Source: Colletotrichum lupini
Taxonomy: Eukaryota > Ascomycota > Sordariomycetes > Glomerellales > Glomerellaceae
Assembly (NCBI RefSeq): GCF_023278565.1
Contig: NC_064680.1
Span: forward strand, 4,650,001 to 4,714,000
Length of the DNA: 64,000 nt
Direction of reading: 5' to 3'
Each line of letters starts with the position of its first letter. Position 1 is the first letter of the stretch. This document shows, piece by piece, positions 12,424-24,699 of this stretch. The translations under genes and the position numbers were made by a program. The notes under the pieces were generated by a model. It had not been told where the DNA came from. It did no database searches and saw nothing but the letters and a program-made list of their open reading frames with translations.

Positions 12424-15400
12424 ATGGGAGAGAGATCCTCCTCAGCCGCTCGTACGCCGGCCAAGACACCAACCCTCAAGCGCCAGCCGTCGTCATCGGC
12501 CGGGACCCAAAAGACTATTGTTCAGTTCTTCTCTAAATCCACCAGTGTCTCTCGCTCAACACCGACTCCGAAGCCCACGGCGAAAGCTCCCGACTCGTCT
12601 CCTTGCTTGAGAGAGTCGAAACGAACCAATACACTTCCCCAGGCTCCGAAATCGTCCAGCCTTACTCCCGTGCCCAGCAGCGATGCCATTGAGCCTGTAA
12701 GCTCCCAGGAGAACTTGAGTGTCTCGACAGCCAAGGTAGCGGATGACTCCTTGCCATCGCCATCTACTTCAGCTGAGCATATGACTCCACAGACTACTAC
12801 CAAGCTCCCTGTGCCGTCCTCAAGCCCAACCCGCAAGGTACTTCGCTGATTCCCGATTGAGCGTGATAGTCGCTGTGCTGACATGCCCCATTTAGTCCAG
12901 AAAGCCTGTCAACTACGCCGAAGCCTCCGACGATGAGGATGACGACCCATTCGTTCGAATCCGAACCGCAAGCACACGCCGCCGCACACGGACCCCGGCA
13001 GCCATTGTGGATGATGGCGATGACTATGAGGAGGACGCTGCAAGCAATGACCTGCCCGAGGACGATGATGGTGGGTAGCCTTGTCTCTGCGAACAGATCA
13101 TGGCCTGACAGACCAAACCAGATATGATTGACTTCGTCGTTAGTGACGAGTCAGACGAAGGCTCGCAATCCAAGAAGCGGAAACGTTCCGCAACAAGCAA
13201 GGCCGCGTCACGAAAGAAGTCTCATGTTTCGTCTCCCATCAAGGAAGAAGAGTACGAAGGAGTAGACGACGAGGCTATGTTGGATGTCCCGGTTCCTTCG
13301 ACAGCTCAGCAGTGGCGTTACGACCCTAACAACGTTGCGTCTGCTACCACCCGCACTGCTCCCACGCAACAAGCTCGTCGTTCCCTCAAGACCAAGGAGA
13401 AGGCGCATACCAGAGAGCCGGAGGACCGTTACCCCTGGCTTGCCAACATTGTGGATATCAACAAAAAGCCTCGAGGTGACCCTGACTACGATCCGTCGTC
13501 GGTGTACATCCCGCCTGGTGCTTGGAACAACTTCTCCCCTTTCGAGAAGCAATACTGGGAGATCAAGCAGAAGCTGTGGGACACCGTAGTTTTCTTCAAG
13601 AAGGGCAAGTTTTACGAGCTTTACGAAAACGATGCCACCATTGGTCACCAGCTCTTTGATCTCAAGCTGACCGATCGTGTCAACATGCGCATGGTCGGTG
13701 TTCCAGAGAGCTCGCTCGACATGTGGGTGAACCAATTCGTCGCCAAGGGCTACAAGGTTGCCAGAGTTGATCAGATGGAGTCTGCGCTCGGAAAAGAAAT
13801 GCGCGAGAGGGGCGACACTTCGGCCAAGAGCAAGAAAGCCGACAAGATCATCCGCCGAGAGCTAGCCTGCATCTTGACTGGTGGCACTCTCGTCGATGGA
13901 AGCATGTTGCAGGACGACCTGGCTACATACTGCGCCTCCATCAAGGAGTCCACAGTGGACGGCAACCCTGCCTTTGGCATCACATTCGTTGACTGCGCAA
14001 CGGGTCAATTCTCCGTCACTGAATTCGAAGATGATACCGACCTTACCAAGTTCGAGACGTTTGTTGCCCAGACGAGCCCGAGAGAACTGATTCTGGAGAA
14101 GTCTCGGATCTCGACTAAAGCTCTCCGCATCCTCAAGAACAACACATCTCCAATGACTATCTGGAACTACCTGAAGTCCGGCAGCGAATTCTGGGACGCA
14201 GAGACCACTCGTCGTGAGCTCGAAAACAGCAACTACTTCGCCAAGGAAGATGGTGGTGAGGGAGCTTGGCCTGATACTCTGGCCAAAGCCAAGGGCAAGG
14301 ACTTGCTAATGTCTGCTCTTGGTGCCCTGGTCCAGTACCTGAGGGTTCTGAAACTAGAGGGCGACCTCCTGTCGCAGGGCAGCTTCGATTGGTATACTCC
14401 TATCCGCCGCAACGGAACCCTTATCCTCGACGGTCAGACTTTGATCAACCTGGAGATCTTCTCCAACACAGTGAACGGTGGGCAGGATGGCACCTTGTTC
14501 ACTCTCCTGAACCGCTGCGTCACACCATTTGGCAAGCGGCTGTTCCGCCAATGGGTGTGCCACCCTCTTTGCGACATCAAGCGTATTAATGAACGCCTGG
14601 ATGCCGTAGACATGCTCAATTCCGACAGGGGCATGCGAGAGAAGTTCACATCTCAAATGACGAGAATGCCAGACCTAGAACGCCTCATCTCCAGAATCCA
14701 CGCTGCTTCCTGCAAGCCAGAGGACTTCGTGCGCGTGCTCGAAGGCTTCGAACAGATTGAGTACACCATGGAGCTATTGGGAGAAGTTGGTGGCGGCAAT
14801 GGCTTGGTCGAACGCCTGGTGGCTTCCATGCCAAATCTCAGTGAGCCTTTGACGTACTGGAAAACTGCATTTGATCGAAAGAAGGCGAAGGAAGACAAAC
14901 TCCTCATTCCTGAACGTGGTATCGAAGAAGATTTTGACAATAGCCAAGATCGGATCGAAGCCATCAAGGAAGAGCTGCAGACACTCCTCACGGGCAAGAA
15001 GTCCGAGCTAAAGTGCAAGACGCTGAAGTTCACCGATATTGGCAAGGAGGTCTACCAAATCGAGGCACCCAAGGCCGTCAAGGTGCCGAGAGACTGGCGC
15101 CAGATGTCGGCGACTGCAAGTGTCAAGAGATACTACTTTGACGAGCTCACAGACTTGGTCCGAGAGCTGCAAGAAGCGGAAGAGACTCATTCACAGATCG
15201 TCAAGGAGGTGGCCACGCGGTTCTTCCGCCGCTTCGACGCCGATTACGAAACCTGGTCGCAGTCTATCAGGATCATCTCACAACTTGACTGCCTCATTAG
15301 TCTCGCCAAGGCCTCGTCTTCGCTAGGAGAACCTAGCTGTCGCCCCGAATTCGTCGACCAGGAACGCAGTGTTGTCGAATTTTCTGAGCTGCGTCATCCG

Positions 15401-16249
15401 TGCATGTTGAATGCAGTGGCCGACTTCATCCCCAACGACATTGAACTTGGCGGTGATTCGCCAAACATCAACCTATTAACTGGTGCCAATGCCGCGGGCA
15501 AATCAACCGTTCTGAGAATGGTGAGTCATATTATACCAAAGCCTTCTACTTAGAACCTCAGCTAACTTGAGCAGTCTTGTATTGCCGTTATCTTGGCCCA
15601 AATCGGATGCCATGTTCCGGCTACATCCGCTCGACTTACTCCTGTTGACCGAATCATGTCAAGACTTGGTGCTAATGACAACATTTTTGCCTCTCAGTCA
15701 ACATTCTTCGTGGAGCTGTCTGAGACGAAGAAGATCCTGGCAGAGGCTACGCCGCGCTCTCTGGTGATTCTGGATGAACTCGGACGTGGAACCAGTTCCT
15801 ATGACGGAGTTGCAGTTGCACAGGCTGTCTTGCACCACATTGCTACACACGTGGGCTGTGTCGGCTTCTTTGCGACGCACTACCATTCCCTGGCGACCGA
15901 GTTCGAGAACCATACCGAGATTCGCCCACGTCGCATGCAGATTCACGTGGACGAAGAGGAGAGGCGCGTCACGTTCCTATACAAGCTCGAAGACGGAATT
16001 GCTGAGGGTAGTTTCGGAATGCACTGTGCCGCCATGTGCGGTATCTCCAGCCGCGTCATTGAGCGTGCAGAGGTTGCAGCCAAGGAATGGGAGCATACCA
16101 GCAGGCTCAAGGAAAGCTTGGAGAAGGCCAAGTCAGGTTGTTACATTCCGCTTGGTGTACTGAGTGACGTGTCGTCTCTGCTCAAGGGCGGCGATGAGCT
16201 GGAGAAGAGGGGTGTTGAGGTGTTGCTGAAAACTATTGAGGCGCTGTAG
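12424..16249 (+). CDS. MSH6: DNA mismatch repair protein Msh6
   Basis: The Msh6 subunit of MutS-alpha, which with Msh2 recognises base-base mismatches and small loops in the nucleus after replication. Four exons (12424-12837, 12896-13070, 13122-15520, 15575-16249) give 1,220 residues, a normal length for fungal Msh6. A PCNA-binding PIP box QKTIVQFF is at residues 29-36. A disordered, Ser/Pro-rich and acidic N-terminus follows. The mismatch-reading Phe-X-Glu motif is intact (GKFYELYE, F360 and E362). The ATPase has Walker A GANAAGKST at 984-992 and Walker B LVILDE at 1059-1064, followed by the signature GRGTSSYDG. The last intron falls just after Walker A. No key residue is missing. It converges on the carrier gene ending at 16599. 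Confidence 0.97.
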
Positions 16250-16598
16250 AGGCTTTTGCGCCAGCTTTGAAGGCGTTGATGACTGAAGTGTATAGTACGG
16301 ATAGAAGGTATTCCCATTGCGTTGTGGTATGATATGAGCGTTTCAAGGAGTTATATCGGGCTAGTTTAAAGGAAAGACAGTTGCCCAATCACAAAAGTAT
16401 TTGCTCATTCATCTTTTCTAAGAGTTGATTTGCCTCAGCTTTATCGACGCGTTAGGTATACTAGCATCGTGCGTGTTGAGCATTTATGTAATGACTTTAT
16501 ATTGTGTTCAATATGTATCCTTTTAATACAGCAAGACGGGGTGCTACTGAGAACCCGTTGATCTAGATATCCAAAATACGACCGTCTGTTTGGACTGA
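16250..16598. other. Short convergent spacer
   Basis: About 350 bases between the stop codons of MSH6 (+) and the DHA1-type carrier (-). It presumably holds both 3' untranslated regions. Nothing else is visible apart from one ACGCGT hexamer near 16446 of doubtful meaning. Confidence 0.5.
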
Positions 16599-18516
16599 CT
16601 ATCGTGAGGCTTCCAAAGTCTGTATGAGTTAGCTGGTGAACACTGCAGATAAGGACGAGGGCATCCAGACTCACGATAGCGAACCGGCTCTTGGCCCGGA
16701 TCCGTTCACCAAAGAAAACGAGCGCCCACGGAATCAAAGTCAAGCCCGTGGCAATCCCACCCAACAGCGAGCCCGCGCGTTCCTCCCCGAGATTTCGAAA
16801 CAAGGCCCCCGTGACGAGCGGGAAGACGCCCCCGAGTATGTTTCGACAACACGACTGCGCAGCCAGCGCCGAGGAGGCGTATTTGTGGTAAATGTCGGCA
16901 AAGTAGTTGAACGTGGCCAGGTACACCGAGTAGATGCCCCACGTCGCGAGCCCGATGCCAAAGGCGGGCGCGATCCAGTGGAACTCTTGCTTGGCTGTGA
17001 AGCCGAAGATGAAGAGGCCCGCGGGGAGGAAGGTGGCTGTGATACAGGTAAAGTACAGGCGCGACTCTGGCGCCTCGGCAGGGAAACGACGCCGCATGAA
17101 GAGCCAGAAGCGGGAGGATTCATCGAGGGGGGTATCGGCTCGCCAGTTTGGTAGCTGGAGGAGCCTGTCCTGGAGGACACCGACAATGGTCGCGACCACG
17201 GAGCCGACGATCATGGCGGAGAAGAAGTAGCCCGACTGCTCAATGTCCCAGTTGCGCCTACGTGACATGGCCAGAGGGATGCTTCCGAACGTGCAGTAGA
17301 GGACGGCCCAGGCAAAGGCGCACCATATCGAGAAGAAGAAGACCACGGGCTCTGTGAAGAGAAGGTGGAATGGCCGGGATACCGACATTGAAATCAGCGT
17401 GGTGATGGATGCCCGTTCTTCGTCCTCCTTAACTAGCCAACGCAGCCGTTGGGGTTTAAGCTGGGTAGAACATCGACGACTCGACTGACAAGTTGCGGAT
17501 GTCTTTTCGAGGCCGCAGCAGGAGCACACCTGCATATCAGCTCCTGAATCCGAAGCCGTGTCGGTAACATCGCTACTATTCGTTGTATCCTCCGACCAAA
17601 CGCCGTAGAATCCTGCCTTTTCCCTTTCCTCATACCACGCATTCAGAGCTTCGGCTTTCCTTGATAAGATGACGGAGCCCCGGCTTTCTTTGAACAGGAC
17701 AGCCAGAGCAATGACAAGAACAGTGTCGACGATGACCTGGTGCCAAAAGATCCACTTCCATGCCAGCGTTCCGTCCGGAGATCCCATTCTCTTGACCATG
17801 AGTGAAGCCACCAGGGGACCGGCTCCCGTTCCAGCCAACACGGCGCCGCTGAAGAGGGCCATGGGAGTGTTTCTCTGCTCCTTTGCCCAAAGATCCGCAA
17901 TGACGCCGCCAATGACCGAGCTGAAGACGGAGCCGCCGACACCGACTAGGAACCGGGCGATGAGCATGGCCGTCAGGTTCGGCGCAACAGAGCAGACGGC
18001 TTGGAAGATGACATATACAACGCCAGAGATGACAAACACTGGATACCGGCCATATATCTCCGACAGGGGCGCTAACACCATCGGTGAGAGGGCGAAACCG
18101 ACGCAAAAGGTTGTGATACCGGTCAAGACGAGTAGCTGAGAGGTGCTAAGGTCATCGGCCATGATGTAAGACGGTGGTGAATACGAGCCGGCCGTGTATG
18201 CGGTGAGAAAGGTGGCGACGCACGACAGCGCTAGCATGAGGTATTTCCGGGGTTGAGGCCATTGCAGAGGCGAGGTGTAGTGTGACAGGTTTGGGGGTGC
18301 TGGTTCTGGCGGCGACTCGGCCGATACTTGGAAAGATATGTCGGCCGGCGCGGGTAGGACTGTATCGAAAGCCAAGTATCTGAAAATGATTGTACTGTTA
18401 GCGTCGACACGGGCGTCAGGTCTTGGCGGTTGAGAAGCCTCGTTGGCACTTGGCGAAGAGTTGGTTCCCTTGAACCCCTGAGGCGCCTTTTCGATATCTA
18501 GCATCTTGTTCGTCAT
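16599..18516 (-). CDS. MFS transporter, DHA1 (drug:H+ antiporter / polyamine-type) family
   Basis: A membrane carrier of the 12-segment drug:proton antiporter type, which in fungi exports drugs, toxins or polyamines; the substrate is unknown. Two exons: 16675-18516 and a tiny last exon 16599-16619, joined by a GTGAGT...CAG intron, give 620 residues. Without the splice the frame would run on through an unconserved tail. Family marks are the motif-A-like loop APLSEIYGR, the glycine-rich segment GAVLAGTGAGPL, and the loop KEDEERAS before the second half. The first 90 or so residues are hydrophilic. The central cytoplasmic loop contains an odd cysteine cluster (CSCCGLEKTSATC, then another C six residues later). 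That piece could be an unspliced 69-nt in-frame intron, although its donor GTGTGC is poor. Confidence 0.85.
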
Positions 18517-20567
18517 AGTCGGGGACTACTTTGTTAGACGGCAATACCGATGATGTATGAGGCCTCAAAACGAATTTGCAGGCTGAAGATAGAGAGTGTG
18601 AATCGGTACAAGCTCCATGACCGTTTCCAACTTGATGTTCAACGAGGTTGGAGCACGATCCATATGGAGATGCGTGAAGCAGTGGAGGTGAGTGAATGAG
18701 TGAATCACGAAGAATCTGGCGTCGAGAGAACGAGGGAACTGCAGGATATAACAATCTGTGTTAGTGAACCTCCACCCACACGAGAGACGGCAATATGAGA
18801 CTAAGAGAGACCGTCCCAGGATCGGGAATGTGAACGGGAATAACGGCGGATGGATTCCACCCAGTCACGTCGGTAGCGGCTATGGCCCCGGTCAGCCGAG
18901 GGTCTACTCACCCCAAGGTACCTGATGAAAGGTGGGAGCTAAGGCAGGTAGCGGTCAGAGTCGGGACGAGGACGGAAGTCTGGATGCGATGTGATGCAAC
19001 GCCATACGGCGCGATTGCTCGGCCAGCGGCTGGCTGAGAAACGGGACGAAGGCCGCGATGCCCTCGCTGTTGGTCGTTGTAGGCTCAAACCGACCTCCAC
19101 TGTCTATCCGACTTTCCTCATAACAGCCCGCCTCAGAAAAGGTTGAGTAAGGGCAGGGCTCAGGGTCAACCGATTAATGCCACTTAGACAAGACTTGAAT
19201 GCCTCAAGTTGAGCGAGCTGCCCGACAAAGTATCATATTGCAATCGGAAGCACACCCCAGGCACGAGCGCAAAAACGGCTGCAGATCATCAAGAGAGTCA
19301 TGATTCGTGAGGGCTCAAGGGGGCGTGGGGCATGACCTGCTGCGTTGTACGGGCCTAGCTCGATTAGCGCCTCCATGCTTGTCGAGAGTGCTTCATCGAC
19401 GTTCAAGCCAAGCTGGAGAAACCCCAGCTTTCAAATACGGCCGACCCGAAGCCACAGCAGTGGAAACCAAGACGCAAACTCCACCTTGAGTTGAAGAAAA
19501 TGGAGTCAGTCTCTATAGGATTGTGAACATATCGTTGACAGGTTCAGCTGGTCAGTTGCCGGACGGCCCTTTGGAGATGGAAACCGTCCATCTTGCCTTC
19601 GAGTCTCACATCGTTTTGGCGTTGCCAAGTTGTCCGGTTTTCTGGCACACCCCGTCTGATCTTGGACTTACCCCGTTCAGGCTTCCCTGTCCATCTGGGG
19701 TTGAAGCGGCGTGGCATACAGACTAACGAAGTATATCTATCTTCTTTTCCGCTCTATTCCCGGGGAAATACCCTAGATGGTACGTAGTCTCCAGCAGCGT
19801 CATGTAGGAAGATGGATCGGTTATCGGCTACTTTTTCCATCATCGCGATGATGAAGACTGCTCCCAGGTTCGGGTAAATTGGTCAGAGTCGATGTACAGA
19901 CCTGACTGTCAGTTGCTTAAGGAGTCTGTCATATAGAACGTACGTAGGAAGGCGGCCACGAAAAGAGCAGATATGAACCAACGAAGATCTGCCCGTGCTC
20001 GGCTCGACGGCCCTGACTCTGCATTACCACGGTATTGGTAACGGCCATACTTTGATGCCAATGTCGTCCCGTACGGGCCATGCCGGAACGTTACTGCGAG
20101 CGAAAGTTGGAGAGGGGGTGGGCGATGGGCCGCAGCGGGTTAATGCCCAAAACCGTGCAATTCCCGTCAAGCCCTGAGTCGTGGTGTCGTAGCCTCGAGT
20201 CCGTCGACGTCTGCTAATGTGACCGTCCTTCTTCTCCTTGTACGTACCTTACACGCCTTCCAAGTATGGAATTCCTACACATGATAATCCAAAAAAACGG
20301 TGAAAGATGTGAAAGACAAAATCGCATTCCGAAAAAAAGCCGTAAGACAGCAATGTGCGGGTACCCAGCTCTTCTCCGAAACCACCATGACCACCAACAT
20401 TATTAACGTTTGGAGAAGAGACTTACTTACATGACCCTCCATCCAGCCAATGATATGTCCCCAACTTGACGATGCAAGTGAATCCAGAACTTCTGTTCTT
20501 CAACCTAGACCCAATGCTTACCACCATAAGCTACCGAACCTATTTCAACCAAGGCCCTCCATCTAGG
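18517..20567. other. 2 kb spacer without a recognised gene
   Basis: It holds the promoter of the DHA1 carrier (start 18516, minus strand) and the 3' region of the membrane-protein gene ending at 20568. Open frames are 60-80 codons with no domain. A GGTACC/AGGTAG-type motif recurs near 18915-18945. Confidence 0.5.
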
Positions 20568-21415
20568 TTATCCTCGATAACCGTAATGCGGAAGACCGCT
20601 GCCACATGGCTCGGCAGGAAGCTCAGCGACAACCTGTGCTGGATGCGGCTCATACACGGGGTATGCGGCGGGGAGGGTACGGAAACTGGCATTGGCTACC
20701 TCGTGTGACGGGTGAAAGTGTTGGTACAGATCCGGCTCCGAGCACGCACGTGCGGCTGGTCGAGACATGGCCACGCTGTAGCCATTCTCGTTGGCATGCT
20801 GGTGAGGCTGGTGAGAGAACTGGTTCAGCTCACGCTTCTGAATGCCAGCACCAGCAGCAGCAGCAGCAGCCTCCTTCTTAGCATCTTCCTTGATCGCGTC
20901 TCTTCGGCGCACGTAAGCGTGAATCATGCCGATGAGGAACAGGAGGAGTAAAGAGCCGCCGACAGCAGCACAACTGATGATAATCAATGTCTTCCTGGAA
21001 AGAGTGACGTGGGGTTCCTGGTCAGGTGAACCAGTCGACTTGGGCAGTGACGTGTTTTGTTCGGTAGACGAGAGCGTGGAGGTAGTCAGCGAAGGTGTCA
21101 GTGTAGTCATCAGAGTTGTCATCACTGGCAATAGTGAGGAGATGGTGGAGGTCGAGGCCAACGCCGACGTCAATGCTGTCTCTTGCAGGGTAAGGGTCAC
21201 TAGAATGCATCGTTAGAAAGAACTAAAAATGAAGGGCTTTGGAGATTGGGAGTAAGGCACAACTCAGACTTACCAGTAGCTGTCTTACCACCTTCGGTGC
21301 GGATACGAGTGATCACGGGGATTCCTTGCTCGCCGCCTGTACCCTGTGAAAGGCTGAGCACTGGATCGGGCGGCGGCGAGGTGTCGTCACGGGGCTGGGA
21401 AGTGAATTGGCCCAT
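20568..21415 (-). CDS. Single-pass membrane protein with Ser/Thr-rich stalk
   Basis: I do not recognise a named family. Two exons, 21274-21415 and 20568-21199, joined by a GTAAGT...TAG intron, give 257 residues. Residues 1-110 are Ser/Thr/Pro-rich (for example TTLMTTLTPSLTTSTLSS) and would be heavily O-mannosylated if outside the cell. A clear membrane segment spans residues 118-144, followed at once by the stop-transfer RRRD. The roughly 110-residue tail has an Ala run (KKEAAAAAAGAG) and is rich in His, Pro and Tyr. This layout (mucin-like stalk, one helix, cytoplasmic tail) resembles fungal wall-stress sensors of the Mid2/Wsc kind, but no cysteine-rich head and no signal peptide is seen from this start. 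An in-frame upstream ATG at 21685 would add 90 residues and may be untranslated leader. Confidence 0.7.
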
Positions 21416-23579
21416 GGTTGTTGCTGTTGAGGTGCGAATGCTGCTTGCTTGAGATGGGTCATTCGTCGTATACCTTCTTTGCAGGGAAGACGAGTGGCAG
21501 CGCAGAGGCAATGCGAAAGTGAAGCTGATGGCGCTGGTGGATGCAACGTTCGAGGCGTCTGAGTTCAGCTTCTGAGGCAGCTCAAAGTGTGGCCACAACG
21601 CTAAGAATATTTCTCCCTCCAAGCAGTCGGCCGATCTTCTGCAGCATGCCTCCGTTGCTAGAAGACGAGAGGAAAATCCAGCCACAGGTGAAGATAAAGA
21701 TGTGAGGCGGGTGATGGGATTCCAAATCTTCGACTGGCAAAAGTGTGTGAAGGAGGCGAAGAGGTCAAGAAAAGGCTCAAATCCTACTCCTTCCTCGAAA
21801 CCAATATCGCAAAGGCGGTATAGTTAAAGTGGAAGGTAGGAAGCGGAAGGCAAAAAGCTCGTAATGATTCAGGTGGAAAGAGCAAGCTGATCCAGAACTC
21901 GAAGGCACCTTCCCTCTTCGACACTCATCTGAGAAGAGATACGAAGTGAATAAACCATAGACTCAAATTAGAGAAGGCGGGAATACGCCGCCCTCAAGCT
22001 GAACATCAACTTGAGATGCCTTATCTAAGGTACTATAGACAGGCGGTTGATGGACAATCTTGTCACTCATAGCATAGCATTTGCTAGTCACGTTCAAGCC
22101 TTGCGTCCTACTGCAGTTACCTTGATTCCATCTATTGCATCTGCTCGAGGCAGCTCAATCATGGCCTCGTCGATCGTCTGGGTTATTTTGACGTACCTGC
22201 TTCATTAGAGTAAATGGATACAACCACAATGTACGTGACTAGCACCAGAACTCATTGGATTTAACAACCACCTGCAAGGCGATTGGGACTTGCTCGTATC
22301 TCATCCGTCTGTATATCATCTAGAAATACTACTTTTATTTTCTTCTTCCCTCGTCACATGCCAATAAAATGTGTATCTTCGTAGCTCTAGATGGAACATC
22401 TGCATTTACACCCATCTGCTGAGGAAATGATAGACCACAATGTCCTCCCTGAGCCACTTCTGCCTAGGTACCTTCCCGGAACATCATCGCCAAGTCAAAC
22501 AGACTTACAATCATCAAATCTCGAAATGACAAGTCTTCACCACAGCCAAGCTCAATGATGTTTCTCTGTGCGTTCCAGTATCTATCTGGCCTCGCTCACC
22601 ATCTACTTCAAATGCCACTTTACATTATATCTTTAGCTAACCTCACGGTAGAGCCGCTAGACTTGAATATGTCGAAGATAATTGAGTGGAGGAATATCGA
22701 GATACACCACCCTTGCTGAGCCAGGCCCAGCTAGCTGGATATCAGCTGGTTACAAGATCTATTGGTCCTTGTAGCTTACAGCATTTTTGACAGCAAGCTC
22801 TCGAACATGGGCCCATCCATCTCCTATGGATTTCTCCAGATCACCTCGCGGGCATGGCCATTCTATCAAGATCCGCTTACCATCATGTTGGAGCCTGAAC
22901 CTTCTCTCCAAGGCCGTCCGCCGACCTCACCATGGGTCAATCCAAGTTAGTCGCCATTAAACAACCTCGAGACCAAAAAAAAAGAAAAAAAGGGAAAAAG
23001 GCTGGCACTATAGCTATGTCTTCGTCAGCTCTTTGCATGGCGGCATCTCCCTCCCACGGCTGGCGGAAATGCCGCAGCCTTCTTTTGTGTAGCGTTAAGC
23101 ATGGTCTCTGCGGAACTCCTTGAACAGGTCTTCCAGATTATCACGGGCTCTATCAGCAGTATCTGCAGCGTGTATATAGTATTTTCATGAGGGGGCTCGT
23201 AAGAATATCTCGATTTCAGTTGCCTGGCATATTGCTCAGTTTCAAGTATGTACCACACTCAATTTACCAACATGCTCGAATCCCATGATGTCGCATTCTC
23301 GTAAGCCACATCCGAGAATGGTGGCGTGAGAGCAATGCCCGGACTTCAAGTGCTATACGCATCATACAACTGCGAGGTCGAGACCGTGGCATCACCATCC
23401 AATGAAGTACTACGTCCGAAATCATGAGACCATTCGCAGCTCGATGTTCATGCCCATAGCCTCTCAACTCGGGCGAAGCGCTTTCTGGCCGAGGTGACGA
23501 AGCACAGGTGGTATCGCAAGTCAATCTCAGTTTAGCGTCATTTCTCAAGACGACGTTCATCGTCGAAAAAGTATTTCCT
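21416..23579. other. Spacer with possible cryptic minus-strand exons
   Basis: No confident gene. On the minus strand several short stretches look coding and are flanked by plausible splice signals: about 23100-23165 (ends in a charged helix-like LEDLFKEFRRDHA and a stop), about 22793-22935 (preceded by a CTAAC branch-like element and an AG), and about 22100-22285 (ending in GIKVTAVGRKA and a stop). I could not join them into one frame without a forced shift near 22618. They may be a decayed gene, two very small genes, or chance. Confidence 0.25.
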
Positions 23580-24262
23580 TTAGCTAGACTTGGCGGCCTG
23601 GGCCTTCTCGTAGATCCAGTCGTTCAGACCGTTGCGGTTTCTCGCAATCTCGATGGCGTAGAACTGCATGCGGGGCGCTGTATTACAAGTTAGCAGATGA
23701 GCGAGCCAGAATCGCCTTTTGGCGAGGTTCAGAACAGGGTCGGCGGGGGGCCACTGACCGAAAATGACCTCGTTCTGGCCGTATTCGAACTTGGGGCTGG
23801 CGCGGACCATGGTGCCAAAGTTGTAATCGTCGACCTTCTTCTCGTAGGCCATCATGAACTTGCGCCACCGTTCCTTGCCGGACTTGCTCTTCATCTCGTC
23901 CTCGTTGATGGTCGCGGCGGGGTCGAACTCGGGGAAGTCGGTCTTCAGGTGCTCGTAGATCTCGTCATCGATCTTGGTCAGGCGCAGCGTGGAGCCCTTG
24001 ACCTTCTCAAGGATCTTCCAGTAGGTTTCCATGTGCTGAACAACTACAGGAACGTTCTGGCGGTTAGCTCGCGATCGTGAATAGGGTCGGAGGTGGTAGT
24101 GGCAGCGTGTGTACCCTTGACGGCGAATTGCTTCTCAATCTGGACGCAAAAAATAAGTCAGCGCATTTCATTCGCGACACGAAGAGAGGAGGGGTTCGAG
24201 CTCACATCCTCGAGGTTGTCAGCCTCTTGGGCGTCAAAGTTGGTGGGAACTTGCGCAGACAT
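23580..24262 (-). CDS. PBDC1-like protein (polysaccharide biosynthesis domain family)
   Basis: A small conserved eukaryotic protein of the PBDC1 family (yeast YPL225W type); despite the domain name, no enzymatic role is established by sequence. Four exons, 24206-24262, 24115-24139, 23759-24043 and 23580-23677, give 154 residues. The 25-nt second exon encodes IEKQFAVK. For exon 3 I chose the acceptor CTGTAG because it restores the family's VVQHMETYW segment and follows a CTAAC branch site. Other family marks are LTKIDDEIYEHLK, SGKERWRKFMMAYEKKV, and RMQFYAIEIARNR near the C-terminus. The length matches the family. Its promoter side is the 440-base spacer to the next gene upstream. Confidence 0.88.
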
Positions 24263-24699
24263 TGTGGTGGGTGGTTTTTTCTTTCTTTTTCTAATTGACC
24301 GTGCTCAGTATTGGTGAGGGAGGTAAGTGTACGATCGTGGAGGGGTTGGACGAGGAAGCTTTCAAGATGTTGGTGGGGCAGCAGTGACGAACAGAGCACC
24401 GCTGGGCAGCCAGGCATCGCGGGGTTCCTTTTTTCGATCTTTTTTTCTCTCTCCACATTTCCGCAGCAGAGGACGGATACGTACCTACGTCTATGTACAA
24501 CGGTACCTTGCACTGACGTCAAACCACAAAGTAACAACTCCATCCAACTTCTCCCACCCAACTTCTCCCACCCAACTTCAGCGACGATATTAAAATAAAC
24601 GTCATCTGCATCCACTTCTACTCTCCTTTCAGTCTTCTACTGCACCCATTTGTCCGCCGAAATGCCATCATGTTGCGACAGTCATATAGACGTGTCTTC
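24263..24699. other. Upstream spacer of the PBDC1-like gene
   Basis: About 440 bases between two minus-strand genes. It should hold the promoter of the PBDC1-like gene and the 3' region of the gene at 24700-26286. A 14-base tandem repeat lies at 24546-24579. Confidence 0.5.
24546..24579 (+). repeat. Tandem repeat of AACTTCTCCCACCC
   Basis: Two perfect 14-base units followed by a partial AACTTC. It lies about 300 bases upstream of the PBDC1-like start codon, where on the coding strand it reads as GGGTGGGAGAAGTT units. It could be a duplicated promoter element or a chance slip repeat. Confidence 0.8.

Noticed and set aside
16675..18516. Unspliced C-terminus of the DHA1 carrier running to 16441
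   Set aside because: The tail after the GTGAGT donor is unconserved; splicing to 16619 gives a short normal tail ending TLEASR.
22495..22560. Methyltransferase-like motif (IIELGCGE) on the minus strand
   Set aside because: Attractive, but the frame is short and competes with another open frame over the same bases; kept only as part of the cryptic-gene observation.
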